DNA of 10,256 bases. Origin: Muribaculaceae bacterium. GTDB lineage: Bacteria; Bacteroidota; Bacteroidia; Bacteroidales; Muribaculaceae. A program made the translations under genes and the position numbers. The stretch spans positions 1 to 10,256 of the forward strand of contig VSPF01000107.1 in the NCBI GenBank assembly GCA_009775195.1, read 5' to 3'. Below are positions 1 through 7,341 of the stretch, in pieces. Each line of letters starts with the position of its first letter. Positions within the stretch are counted from its first letter, which is position 1. The notes below the pieces were generated by a model. That model saw only the letters and a list, made by a program, of their open reading frames with translations, did no database searches and was not told the origin of the DNA.

Positions 1-170
1 GGTATGGGGGGTGTACGGCGTCCTCCATTATCGCTTTTTAACCCTCTATCAGGATTTTCGTTATAGCTTTTGAATAAGCTTATAGTGTAGCAACTATAGC
101 TTGCAGCAGCTGAAATCATGGTTGATAAGCTGAGGAATAATGCAGCCAGGATTTTTTGAATGTTGTTCAT
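1..170 (-). CDS. Small secreted protein, 5' part only (DUF3244-like?)
   Basis: This is the first 56 codons of a gene that continues beyond the left edge. Residues 1-6 are MNNIQK, followed by a hydrophobic stretch (about 7-23, ILAALFLSLSTMISAAA) ending in small residues, which is a convincing Sec signal peptide with cleavage near residue 22-24. The mature start is polar and contains a DNGGRRTPPI segment. Short secreted Bacteroidales proteins of the DUF3244 type often have an Arg-Ser/Thr-Pro stretch just after the signal peptide, but the conserved beta domain lies outside the window, so the family is a guess. The start is the ATG at 170; a TAAATTTG -7 box lies 28 bases upstream. It follows the TPR/HTH regulator gene in the same direction, separated by a terminator and its own promoter, so it could be that regulator's target. 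Confidence 0.6.
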   Translation of the reverse strand, partial: MNNIQKILAALFLSLSTMISAAASYSCYTISLFKSYNENPDRGLKSDNGGRRTPPI

Positions 171-197
171 AGAGTTTTTTGATTAGTTTTTCGGTTG

Positions 198-229
198 CAA
201 ATTTATAACATGTCTTAACTTTGTATCAA
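198..229 (-). promoter_or_regulatory. Promoter of the small secreted protein gene
   Basis: On the minus strand TAAATTTG (198-205) matches the Bacteroidetes -7 consensus TAnnTTTG. A TTTTG lies 21 bases upstream as a -33 element. The element sits between the regulator's terminator and the ATG at 170, leaving a 5' UTR of roughly 20 bases. Confidence 0.6.
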
Positions 230-234
230 AAATT

Positions 235-283
235 TAGCGACGGAAAAACGACGGTTTTTTTATCCGTCGTTTTTCCGTCGCTA
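235..283 (-). terminator. Strong hairpin terminator after the TPR/HTH regulator
   Basis: Positions 235-254 and 264-283 form a perfect 20-bp inverted repeat around a 9-base loop. Read on the minus strand, it begins 18 bases after the regulator's stop codon and is followed by AAATTTTTGA, a modest T-tract. On the plus strand no T-run follows, so it works mainly leftward. Confidence 0.8.
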
Positions 284-301
284 TGGTAATTCTTAATAAA
301 T

Positions 302-1973
302 TTATAGTGAGCGTATTAGCTCGTCGCTTAATTTGGGATTCATTAATTCGCCGAAAAGCTTTTTCGAAAGCGAGGTACGGCGAGAATTTATACTTGTGCG
401 CGTGAGGTGAAACAAATATGACATATTTGTTGGGGAAATATTACATTTTATAAGAAGCGCCGTCCTGTAATCTGACGAAGAAATGCTGCCGTTAGAGAGG
501 GCAAGTACATATTTTTTGAAATTCGGAGAGCTCGATAAGACCACGGTCTCAAGTTCAGTCCAAATGTCGTTATTGTCAGAAATACCTTTTTTCTGGTAAA
601 TATAGTCTTGCAAGGTGGTGTAGACCTGAGACTGCAATATTGAGATTGGAACATCGATACGGGTGCTTCCATCCAATTTACCGATGTTCGCCAGTAATTT
701 CTCTCGCAAGACTTTGACATCAAGGTTTGAGTCCTCTGCTTTATAGTCTATTGAGTCTATGTCGTTTTTTAACTTGTCGATTGTTTCGAGAGCAATATGA
801 AGTTGGAGTAAATTTTTCTGGTTACGGTTTTTGAGATATAATATTATTAAAGAGGCAATCAGTATTAATACTATTGCGCAAACAAGCCACGATTGTATCC
901 TTCCCTTTGATTTTTCAGCTTTTTGCCTGGCTACATCATGCAGCTTGTAGTTGTACATAGCCTGTTGATTTATTGCCAATTGGTTCTGATTGGCATCATA
1001 ATATCCATCAAGCAAACTCACATAGTCGTCAAGATATTTTTCGACAGTGTCGGCTTGTAAATATTTTCGCAGCTCTGGTGATAAAATCTTACTAAACGCA
1101 GTTTCTCGGTGAGTGGGGTCTTGCCTGTTTATTAATTCATGAGCATATGTATATGCAGAATCAAACAACCCCGCTCGAAGATATATCCTTGTGGCATATA
1201 TTAAAGCACTATTATAGGAGACAGAGTCTACGAGTTCTTTAGTCCCATTTATATATACTAACGCCGAGTCAATATCTCCCTGCAAATATTTTGCATCTGC
1301 AAGATACATTCTAGATTTTGCGGCATGTTTTGGTTCTAAATTTTTACTATCCGTTAATGCTTCTCTAAAATATATCTCAGCATGTTTGAAATCATTTATC
1401 CTTAATAATGTGTTTCCAAGCAGTTGTAGGTCATAGACAAGATTTACGGAGTCTTTTTTCCTGTCTCTCCATTTCTATAACCTTTTCGATATATGGTAAT
1501 GATTCGGAATATAATGACAATGCAGCAAGCAGCCGGCCGGTCTGGCTGATTATGTTGCCGCGCAGCTTGCGGTTGGCGGCATCGTCGGGCAGTTCGTCGA
1601 GGGCCTGGTGGAAATATGTCAGGGCCGTGGGGTAGTCGCCCAGGTCGCTGTAGACACGGCCACCGTAGTAGAGGGCCTCGGGGTAGTAGCCGTGACTGCG
1701 GTGTTCGGCGGCGTAGTCGATGACGCGGAGTATGACGGTGTCGGTGGTGTGGACTACGTATGCCTTGTCGGCGGCCTTGACCGACAGGAAGTCGTAGTAG
1801 TTGCGGTCGGCCTCGCCAAGGGCTGCTCGGTCGATGGTGGCGAGGCTGTCGAGCGCGGCCAGCGGCGACAGGTCGATTGCGGCATCGACAGCCGTGAGCC
1901 TGCGGTCGGCATGGTGGCAGCCCGACAGGACCGTCAGTACGAGAATGATGGGTATGAGATATATGCGGGTCAT
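302..1973 (-). pseudogene. TPR lipoprotein/membrane regulator with C-terminal HTH, split by a -A/+A frameshift
   Basis: The two open parts are 1973-1431 (N-terminal) and about 1453-302 (C-terminal). Removing one A from the A6 run (minus strand; plus-strand T6 at 1454-1459) gives one uninterrupted frame of 556 codons, reading ..MERQEK-DSVNLVYDLQ... The N-terminus is a lipoprotein-type signal (MTRIYLIPIILVLTVLSGCH; lipobox LSGC). Helical TPR-like repeats follow (LGDYPTALTYFHQALDEL; NDFKHAEIYFREAL; QGDIDSALVYI). A single transmembrane segment lies at about residues 360-384 of the joined protein, then a coiled-coil-like stretch, and a C-terminal LuxR/GerE-like HTH region (ISPTNMSYLFHLTRTSINSR). 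Bacteroidales have a large family of such TPR-TM-HTH proteins, presumed membrane-anchored regulators. ATG 1973 is chosen because the upstream in-frame ATG at 2004 overlaps the -7 box. The frameshift may be real, phase-variable or a sequencing error. Confidence 0.8.
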
Positions 1974-1993
1974 GGTGCCGATGGCAATTTTTA

Positions 1994-2037
1994 TGCAAAG
2001 GTACATAAAAAATCGCGATTTTTTATGTACCTTTGCA
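1994..2037. promoter_or_regulatory. 44-bp perfect palindrome with mirror-image divergent promoters (regulator / nadB)
   Basis: The left half (TGCAAAGGTACATAAAA + AATCG) is exactly complementary to the right half around the central CGCG. Each arm carries TACCTTTG, a perfect TAnnTTTG -7 box: 2028-2035 facing nadB and 1996-2003 on the minus strand facing the TPR regulator. The two boxes are only 24 bp apart, so each promoter's -33 region lies inside the palindrome and the two polymerases should compete. No TTTG -33 is visible. A dimeric regulator could bind here; none is identified. Confidence 0.8.
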
Positions 2038-2059
2038 GCGACCTTAAAACTAAGAGGAA

Positions 2060-3643
2060 ATGACATTTGAATACGACTATCTGGTGATAGGTTCAGGCAT
2101 TGCCGGCATGAGCTTCGCGCTGAAGGTTGCCGGCGAGGGGTCGCGTGTCGCACTGGTCTGCAAAACGACTCTCGACGAGGCCAATACAGCCCTCGCGCAG
2201 GGCGGCGTGGCCTCTGTGACTAATCTCGAAGTCGACGATTTCGACAAACATATCCACGACACCATGGTCGCCGGCGACTGGCTCAGCGACCCCAAGGCCG
2301 TAGAGAAAGTAGTGAAGGGCGCGCCCGAGCAGATACGCCAGCTCGTGGCATGGGGCGTAGACTTCGATAAAAACGAGAAAGGCGACTACGACCTGCACCG
2401 CGAGGGCGGCCACAGCGAGTTCCGCATACTCCACCATGCCGACAACACCGGCTTCGAAATCCAGCAGAGCCTCAACAAGGCAGTCAGAAACAACCCCCAT
2501 ATCGACATATACGAAAACCACTTCGCAATCGAGATTATCACCCAGCACCACCTGGGCAAAATCGTGACACGCCGCACGCCCGACATCACGTGCTATGGGG
2601 CGTACGTGCTCGACGTTGCCACAGGCCGGGTCGACACCTTCCTGTCGAAAATCACGGTAATGGCCACCGGCGGCGTGGGAGCGGTATACCAGACTACGAC
2701 CAACCCCCTCGTTGCCACGGGCGACGGCATAGCCATGGTCTATCGCGCCAAGGGCACGGTGAGCGACATGGAGTTTATCCAGTTCCACCCCACTGCCCTC
2801 TTCCACCCCGGCGACAGGCCGTCGTTCCTCATCACCGAGGCCATGCGCGGCTATGGCGCTGTGCTCCGCAACCTCAAGGGCGAGGAGTTTATGCACAAGT
2901 ATGACCCGCGCCTGTCGCTGGCCCCGCGCGACATAGTTGCCCGCGCCATCGACTCGGAAATGAAGCTCTACGGCGACGACCACGTGTACCTCGACGTGAC
3001 CCACAAAGACCCCGACGAGACGCGCCGCCACTTCCCCAACATCTACGCCAAGTGCCTGTCGCTGGGCATAGATATCACCAAGGACTATATACCCGTCGCC
3101 CCGGCGGCGCACTACCTGTGCGGCGGCATCCGCGTAGACCTCAACGGCGAGTCGTCAATCCGCCACCTCTATGCCCTTGGCGAGTGCTCGTGCACCGGGC
3201 TGCACGGCGGCAACCGCCTGGCATCTAACTCGCTCATCGAGGCCGTTGTCTATGCCGACGCAGCAGCGCAACACGCCAAGGCCGAGATGCCGCACATATC
3301 GCTGCGCACCGACGTGCCGGCATGGAACGACGAGGGCACAAGCCACAACGAGGAAATGGTGCTTATCACCCAGAGCATACGCGAGGTCAACCAAATTATG
3401 GGCTACTACGTAGGCATCGTCCGCTCTAACCTGCGCCTCGACCGTGCATGGAACCGCCTGGACATACTCTACGAAGAAACCGAACGTCTGTTTAAAAGCT
3501 CGAAAGCCTCGCGCGAAATCTGCGAATTACGCAATATCATCAACGTGGGCTACCTGATTATGCGCCAGGCCAAGGAGCGCAGAGAATCTCGCGGGCTTCA
3601 CTATACTATCGATTATCCCCCGCGCGAACAACGCGAACTTTAA
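2060..3643 (+). CDS. nadB: L-aspartate oxidase
   Basis: NadB is a cytosolic FAD flavoprotein that oxidises L-aspartate to iminoaspartate, the first step of de novo NAD synthesis, with fumarate or oxygen as acceptor; NadA then uses the product. The 527-residue length is normal. Visible motifs are the N-terminal dinucleotide fold (GSGIAG, 11-16), ALAQGGVA (44-51), HREGGHSEFR (113-122), ATGGVGAVY (202-210), QFHPTAL (241-247), APRDIVARA (288-296), AAHYLCGGI (349-357) and GECSCTGLHGGNRLASNSL (374-392). The residues corresponding to the known active-site Glu, His, Arg, His and Arg are present as E120, H243, R290, H351 and R386, so it should be active. The start at 2060 has AGAGGA just upstream and lies about 25 bases after the -7 box. 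nadA and nadC are not adjacent; the gene appears to be transcribed alone. Confidence 0.97.
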   Translation: MTFEYDYLVIGSGIAGMSFALKVAGEGSRVALVCKTTLDEANTALAQGGVASVTNLEVDDFDKHIHDTMVAGDWLSDPKAVEKVVKGAPEQIRQLVAWGVDFDKNEKGDYDLHREGGHSEFRILHHADNTGFEIQQSLNKAVRNNPHIDIYENHFAIEIITQHHLGKIVTRRTPDITCYGAYVLDVATGRVDTFLSKITVMATGGVGAVYQTTTNPLVATGDGIAMVYRAKGTVSDMEFIQFHPTALFHPGDRPSFLITEAMRGYGAVLRNLKGEEFMHKYDPRLSLAPRDIVARAIDSEMKLYGDDHVYLDVTHKDPDETRRHFPNIYAKCLSLGIDITKDYIPVAPAAHYLCGGIRVDLNGESSIRHLYALGECSCTGLHGGNRLASNSLIEAVVYADAAAQHAKAEMPHISLRTDVPAWNDEGTSHNEEMVLITQSIREVNQIMGYYVGIVRSNLRLDRAWNRLDILYEETERLFKSSKASREICELRNIINVGYLIMRQAKERRESRGLHYTIDYPPREQREL

Positions 3644-3727
3644 TAATTTAAAGTGTTAAAGCATCCCCAAAACCAAGCCCACAAGGCGTAGAAGCGAGGT
3701 GTTTTAATTATTTTAACATAATTTTGT

Positions 3728-3758
3728 TTTGAAGCTTATAAAATATTATATAACTTTG
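3728..3758 (+). promoter_or_regulatory. Consensus Bacteroidetes promoter of the small-RNA candidate
   Basis: TTTG (3728-3731), exactly 19 bases, then TAACTTTG (3751-3758) gives the ideal -33/-7 arrangement. Transcription should begin at about 3763-3766, at the foot of the long closing stem described below. No gene start follows on this strand before the terminator at 3962-4000. Confidence 0.75.
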
Positions 3759-3762
3759 CAAA

Positions 3763-4000
3763 CGTAAAAGGTAGTCAATACCACGATACGCATGAGGATA
3801 GAGAGAGCCTTTATCCGATTTGCGCATCTATAATACCGCTCTACCTTTTACGGGGTTCACCCCCCAATACGGCGATGCGATGTCGCCTTCATAGCAATGA
3901 AAGTGAATGATAAAAACATCATGGACATTAAATAGTTGTTTTATAGATAATTGTGTATTAGAAACGAGGCGTCGTGATGACAGCTTCGTTTTTATTTTTT
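3763..4000 (+). ncRNA. Candidate structured small RNA (6S-like shape)
   Basis: The stretch between nadB and the minus-strand gene at 3999 has a consensus promoter, extensive pairing and a strong terminator, but no convincing ORF. A 12-bp perfect closing stem pairs 3763-3774 with 3841-3852. Inside it is a large two-sided internal loop (3775-3784 against 3829-3840), then a stem of 3785-3792 with 3821-3828 (one mismatch), then GGATA 3796-3800 with TATCC 3812-3816. A long rod with a central open bubble is the general architecture of 6S RNA, including the Bacteroidetes form. Downstream come small hairpins: GGCGA/TCGCC (3871-3875/3883-3887) and GGGG/CCCC (3852-3855/3860-3863, which shares one base with the long stem). 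The transcript would be about 235 bases if it ends at the terminator. That it is a ncRNA is fairly likely; the 6S identity is an inference from shape only. Confidence 0.55.
3962..4000 (+). terminator. Intrinsic terminator (rightward) of the small RNA / nadB transcripts
   Basis: AAACGAGGCGTC (3962-3973) pairs with GAC-A-GCTTCGTTT (3979-3991), giving 12 bp with one G-U pair and one bulged A around loop GTGAT, followed by TTATTTTTT. The T-tract runs into the stop codon of the minus-strand gene ending at 3999. The hairpin lies directly after that gene too, but on the minus strand the T-run is poor. Confidence 0.8.
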
Positions 4001-4235
4001 ACATCTCTGCGTATTGGCGCACCGTTGGCGACTCCACATCTACGCCATACTCTGCGGCACGTGCCATGATGGCCTTGGCCAGGCGGGGCTTCAAATCCTC
4101 GGGGCAATAACGGAAATACGCCTCGGCGGCACGCACGTGGGCAGCGTCGGGCATGGGGTACTCGCGACGTTCGGGAAGGCCGAAAACAGAATCGGGCAGT
4201 TCCTTTTTCTCTTCATAACTTAATCTGTCATTCAT
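3999..4235 (-). CDS. Small conserved-type hypothetical protein (LPDS-x-F / REYPM domain)
   Basis: This is a 78-residue soluble, charged protein, MNDRLSYEEKKELPDS at its start. The pattern LPDSVFGLPERREYPMPDAAHVRAAEAYF followed by a helical tail (KPRLAKAIMARAAEYGVDVES) resembles short DUF domains (DUF6582-like) found in phage capsid regions and as stand-alone proteins, where an LPDS-x-F segment and an R-x-YP segment precede an AHVRxA helix. I know of no function for these. The ATG at 4235 is preferred because the domain begins right there; an upstream in-frame ATG at 4286 would add 17 hydrophobic, poorly conserved-looking residues (MLRVCLFYILAQINTTV) that do not make a good signal peptide. Codon use matches the GC-rich core, which supports a real gene. 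It is divergent from htrA. Confidence 0.6.
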   Translation of the reverse strand: MNDRLSYEEKKELPDSVFGLPERREYPMPDAAHVRAAEAYFRYCPEDLKPRLAKAIMARAAEYGVDVESPTVRQYAEM

Positions 4236-4334
4236 AACTGTAGTATTTATTTGTGCTAATATGTAAAACAAGCAAACACGCAGCATGGTTTTTTGTTAAC
4301 AAATATCACACATATTTAATTAATAATAAAGAAA

Positions 4335-4365
4335 TTGCCACACTGCGATTTTGGTATTATTTTTG
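4335..4365 (+). promoter_or_regulatory. htrA promoter
   Basis: TATTTTTG (4358-4365) fits TAnnTTTG and TTG (4335-4337) lies 20 bases upstream. The predicted start of transcription is about 4372, giving a 5' UTR of nearly 30 bases before the ATG at 4400. No stress-type operator was recognised. Confidence 0.6.
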
Positions 4366-4399
4366 TATGCACATTTCTACAATCTAAAAAGACTGCTAT

Positions 4400-5839
4400 A
4401 TGAAAAGAATCATCCTCAGTGCCGCTACAGCGGCCTTGTTCATGGCCTCGTGTACGGCCCAGGACAATACACGCATGATTTCGCAGGACGATTTCGTGCG
4501 CACCGCCGAGCAGACCGTCAACGGCGTTGTCTCGGTCAAGAGCTATGCCACGCCCCAGGTAAGGCAGCAAGGATATGACAATTATTCCAACGACCCCCTG
4601 CTCGAATTTTTCTTCGGGCAGCCCCGTCAACGCCAGTCGCCGCGCCGCCAGCAAGAGCAGCCTCGCCAGCAGCAGCTCGGCCTCGGTTCGGGCGTCATAA
4701 TCAGCGACGACGGCTATATAGTGACCAACAACCACGTCATCGCCGATGCCGAACGCCTCGAAGTGACCCTCAACGACAACCGCAACTTCCCTGCCACGGT
4801 AGTAGGCACCGACCCCACCACCGACCTGGCACTTATCAAAATCGACGCGCCGCAGCTCCACGTCATACCGATGGGCAACAGCGAAGACCTGCGCGTAGGC
4901 GAATGGGTACTCGCCGTGGGCAACCCCTTCGGCTTCACCTCTACCGTGACCTCGGGCATCGTCAGCGCCAAGGCCCGCAACATATCTACCACCACGGGTA
5001 TGCCGTCGTCGGGGGGCATAGAGTCGTATATACAGACCGATGCCGCCGTCAACCAGGGCAACTCGGGCGGCGCACTTGTCAACCTCAAGGGCGAGCTCGT
5101 GGGCATCAACACGGCCATATACTCGTCGACAGGCACCTATGCCGGCTGCTCGTTCGCCATACCGACCTCGATAGTCCAAAAGGTGATAGGCGACATCAAG
5201 AGCTATGGCACCGTGCAACGCGCCTACCTTGGCATACGCTTTATCGAGCTGTCGCCCGAGCTCATCAACGAGAAAAAACTCAACGGCCCCACCTCGGGCA
5301 TCTATGTAGCCGAGATTGAAGAACGCTCTGCCGCCATGGCCGCCGGCCTTGCCGAGGGCGACATCATCACCGCCATCAACGGCAAGCCCACGCGCACCAC
5401 GGCCGAAATGCAGGAGGTAATCACGCACTTCAGCCCCGGCGACGAGGTAAATATCGAGTATTACCGCGACGGCAAGGCATATAGCGTAGAAACTACCCTG
5501 CGCAACAATCGCGGCGGCGTGGCCCTGACCAAGACCAACGACAGCGGCAACCTCGGCGCAAAGATGGCCTCGATTGACGAGGAGACAGCGCGTCGCCTGC
5601 AAATACGCGGAGGTGTGGCTCTGAGCGACTTAGACAGCGACGGACTACTGGCCAGTGCCGGCATACGCGAGGGTTTCATAATACTCGGTGTCAACGGTCA
5701 GCGTGTCAGCAAGCCCGACCAAATCAACTCTATGGCCCGTACTATCGCACAGTCGCAGGGCGGCGACAAGGTGCTGTTTATCAGCGGCATCTATCCCACA
5801 GGCAAGGCTGCATACTATGCCGTGGCCCTCGAAGAATAA
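4400..5839 (+). CDS. htrA: HtrA/DegQ-type periplasmic serine protease, lipoprotein
   Basis: This is an envelope protease/chaperone that degrades or holds misfolded exported proteins; 479 residues is the usual length. The N-terminus MKRIILSAATAALFMASC is a signal peptide ending in a Cys (C18), so the mature protein is probably a lipoprotein anchored by its N-terminus. A Gln/Arg/Pro-rich linker (74-92) replaces part of the usual Q-linker or LA loop. The trypsin-like domain has the full catalytic triad: H112 (TNNHVIADAE), D142 (TTDLALIKI) and S222 (QGNSGGALVN). Two PDZ domains follow, at about 272-367 (YLGIRF.. SGIYVAEIEERSAA) and about 385-475 (GVALSDLDSDGLLASAGIREG). It should therefore be active and able to form trimers or larger cages like other DegP/DegQ proteins. 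Its last 25 bases overlap the 3' end of the MATE gene on the other strand. Confidence 0.97.
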   Translation: MKRIILSAATAALFMASCTAQDNTRMISQDDFVRTAEQTVNGVVSVKSYATPQVRQQGYDNYSNDPLLEFFFGQPRQRQSPRRQQEQPRQQQLGLGSGVIISDDGYIVTNNHVIADAERLEVTLNDNRNFPATVVGTDPTTDLALIKIDAPQLHVIPMGNSEDLRVGEWVLAVGNPFGFTSTVTSGIVSAKARNISTTTGMPSSGGIESYIQTDAAVNQGNSGGALVNLKGELVGINTAIYSSTGTYAGCSFAIPTSIVQKVIGDIKSYGTVQRAYLGIRFIELSPELINEKKLNGPTSGIYVAEIEERSAAMAAGLAEGDIITAINGKPTRTTAEMQEVITHFSPGDEVNIEYYRDGKAYSVETTLRNNRGGVALTKTNDSGNLGAKMASIDEETARRLQIRGGVALSDLDSDGLLASAGIREGFIILGVNGQRVSKPDQINSMARTIAQSQGGDKVLFISGIYPTGKAAYYAVALEE

Positions 5840-7197
5840 TCCTTGCGGCGACGTACAACCAGGTAGGCCGAAACGATTATCGCCAAGGTTATCGTTTCGG
5901 CCACAGGTATTGCCAGCCACAGGCCCGGCACGCCGATTAGCACAGGCAACAGCATAAACGACGGCACGAGTATGAATATGCCGCGCAGGGCTGTGTAGGT
6001 TATCGCGGCCCCGGCCTTCTCGATACTCTGGTAATAGCCGATAAAGGCGATATTGAGCGCGAATGGCACCGCGCACAGGGCAAACAAGGGCAGACCGCCG
6101 ACGGCGAGGCTAAAGGCCGTTTCTGACCGCGAGAGGAACATCGACGTGATTGCCGGAGCACTGAGCCATAGACCTATGCTTATCAGTATGCCGCAGACTA
6201 TGGCCGTAACGACCGAGACCCTGAGCGTCTTGCTCACACGGCGCGACTGCCCTGCCCCGTAATTAAAGCTGATAATAGGCTGCGCCGACTGGGCCACGGC
6301 ATTGCTGATAGAAAACACGACGGGGAAGAGGTAGCATGCTACGGCGAAGGCCGCCACGCCTTCTTCGTGGAGCATCTTCATAAACATATAATTGCCCGAA
6401 AGCATCATCACACCCATAGCAAGCTCGGTCAGGAAGGTGGCAAAGCCGATGCGGGCCATATAGCCGCAATTGCGAAGGGTGAGTAGCAGCGATGTCTTCG
6501 ACAACTTGAGTCGGTAAAACTTAAGCGTGGTCGAAAACCATATGAAATATGCCAGCACCATCAGCCCGGCCACCATACAGGCGATTGACGTTGCCATGGC
6601 CGCGCCCATGACGCCCATGCCGAGGGGAAATATCATATACCAGTCGAGGACTATATTTACCACGGCAGCTACCACCTGTACCCACATGGCATAGCGCGGC
6701 GAACCGTCGAGGCGCACGAGCATCATGCCCACGCACTGCAAGAACAAAAAAAATAGGCCCGGCAAGAGCCACAACAGGTAATCGGTAGCATTAGCCTTAA
6801 GGCGTCCGCTGCAACCTAAGATACCGAGCAACGAGTCGGTAAAACACAGCGACAAGACTATGATTGCCGATATTATCAACACACCGACAATCATGGCCTG
6901 GGTCATGATTATGCGTGCCGCCTTGGCGTTGTTCCTGGCCAAATGAATACTTGCAACCACCGACGAGCCGATGCCGAACAACAGCCCGATACCGGTGCTA
7001 ACCATAAAAATCGGTGCCACGATATTGACTGCGGCGATGCCGTCGGCACCCACACCCTGACCGACGAAGACACCGTCGATGATGGTGAGGGCCGAGTTGA
7101 AAATCATCCCTATCAAGGTCGGGAAAAATAGAGCTCGGAACAAAGCCCAGATGCCGTCGCGGCCAAAATCTATACTGTCGCGTCCTTTTTCTGCCAT
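5815..7197 (-). CDS. MATE family multidrug/cation efflux transporter
   Basis: This is an inner-membrane exporter that uses an ion gradient to expel drugs or metabolites. The 460 residues with about 12 hydrophobic segments fit the family. The N-half has the typical first-repeat motif (ALTIIDGVFVGQGVGADGIA, about 36-55) and the C-half repeat has AQPIISFNYGAGQSRRV (about 306-322), the usual signature at the seventh helix. The C-terminus is basic (VVRRRKDYSSR). The start is the ATG at 7197; a TAACTTTG -7 box lies 25 bases upstream. It is divergent from an AraC-type gene, a common layout for a pump and its regulator. The stop codon lies inside the 3' end of htrA, so the two transcripts are complementary at their ends. 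The substrate cannot be told from sequence. Confidence 0.95.
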   Translation of the reverse strand: MAEKGRDSIDFGRDGIWALFRALFFPTLIGMIFNSALTIIDGVFVGQGVGADGIAAVNIVAPIFMVSTGIGLLFGIGSSVVASIHLARNNAKAARIIMTQAMIVGVLIISAIIVLSLCFTDSLLGILGCSGRLKANATDYLLWLLPGLFFLFLQCVGMMLVRLDGSPRYAMWVQVVAAVVNIVLDWYMIFPLGMGVMGAAMATSIACMVAGLMVLAYFIWFSTTLKFYRLKLSKTSLLLTLRNCGYMARIGFATFLTELAMGVMMLSGNYMFMKMLHEEGVAAFAVACYLFPVVFSISNAVAQSAQPIISFNYGAGQSRRVSKTLRVSVVTAIVCGILISIGLWLSAPAITSMFLSRSETAFSLAVGGLPLFALCAVPFALNIAFIGYYQSIEKAGAAITYTALRGIFILVPSFMLLPVLIGVPGLWLAIPVAETITLAIIVSAYLVVRRRKDYSSRATA

Positions 7198-7222
7198 AAT
7201 TTATTCAACCTTTTTCAAGGTG

Positions 7223-7230
7223 CAAAGTTA
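7223..7230 (-). promoter_or_regulatory. -7 box of the MATE gene
   Basis: TAACTTTG on the minus strand matches TAnnTTTG and is 25 bases from the ATG at 7197. No good -33 TTTG is present at the right distance, which would suit an activator-dependent promoter. Confidence 0.55.
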
Positions 7231-7264
7231 GTCATTATCCCGGCAATAATCATGGTCCTTTTTT

Positions 7265-7313
7265 GGACATTCATAGGAATTATCAATACAAAAATTTGAC
7301 AAGGTCGGACATT
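7265..7313 (+). promoter_or_regulatory. Candidate AraC operator: two GGACATT direct repeats
   Basis: GGACATTCATAG (7265-7276) and GGACATTATAG (7307-7317) are direct repeats whose starts are 42 bp apart, close to four helical turns. They lie in the divergent MATE/araC intergenic region; the right one touches the araC -7 box and the left one lies upstream of the MATE -7 box. Direct repeats on one face of the helix are the usual site type for AraC-family proteins. Confidence 0.4.
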
Positions 7314-7326
7314 ATAGCTACCTTTG
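7295..7326 (+). promoter_or_regulatory. Promoter of the AraC-type regulator
   Basis: TTTG (7295-7298), 20 bases, TACCTTTG (7319-7326). Transcription should begin near 7332, which leaves about 10 bases before the ATG at 7342 and rules out any start codon inside the -7 box. Confidence 0.7.
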
Positions 7327-7341
7327 CCAAAAATCCTGATT

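Noticed and set aside
216..223. Plus-strand TAACTTTG as a promoter
   Set aside because: Nothing to transcribe rightward: it leads straight into the terminator hairpin and the antisense of the regulator gene.
2093..3112. 339-codon open frame opposite nadB
   Set aside because: GC-rich shadow of nadB; low-complexity Val/Ala/Gly/His-rich translation with no domain and no promoter.
3792..3935. Tiny frames MRIERAFIRFAHL (3792-3833) and MKVNDKNIMDIK (3897-3935) in the small-RNA region
   Set aside because: Very short, no ribosome binding site, and they sit in or beside predicted stems; kept as non-coding.
3763..4000. Riboswitch controlling htrA
   Set aside because: The unit ends in a strong terminator, a minus-strand gene lies between, and htrA has its own promoter at 4335-4365.
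4316..5602. 428-codon open frame opposite htrA
   Set aside because: Shadow of a strongly supported gene; translation has no family features.
7324..7341. TTG start for the AraC regulator
   Set aside because: The TTG is part of the -7 box, so it lies upstream of the transcription start.
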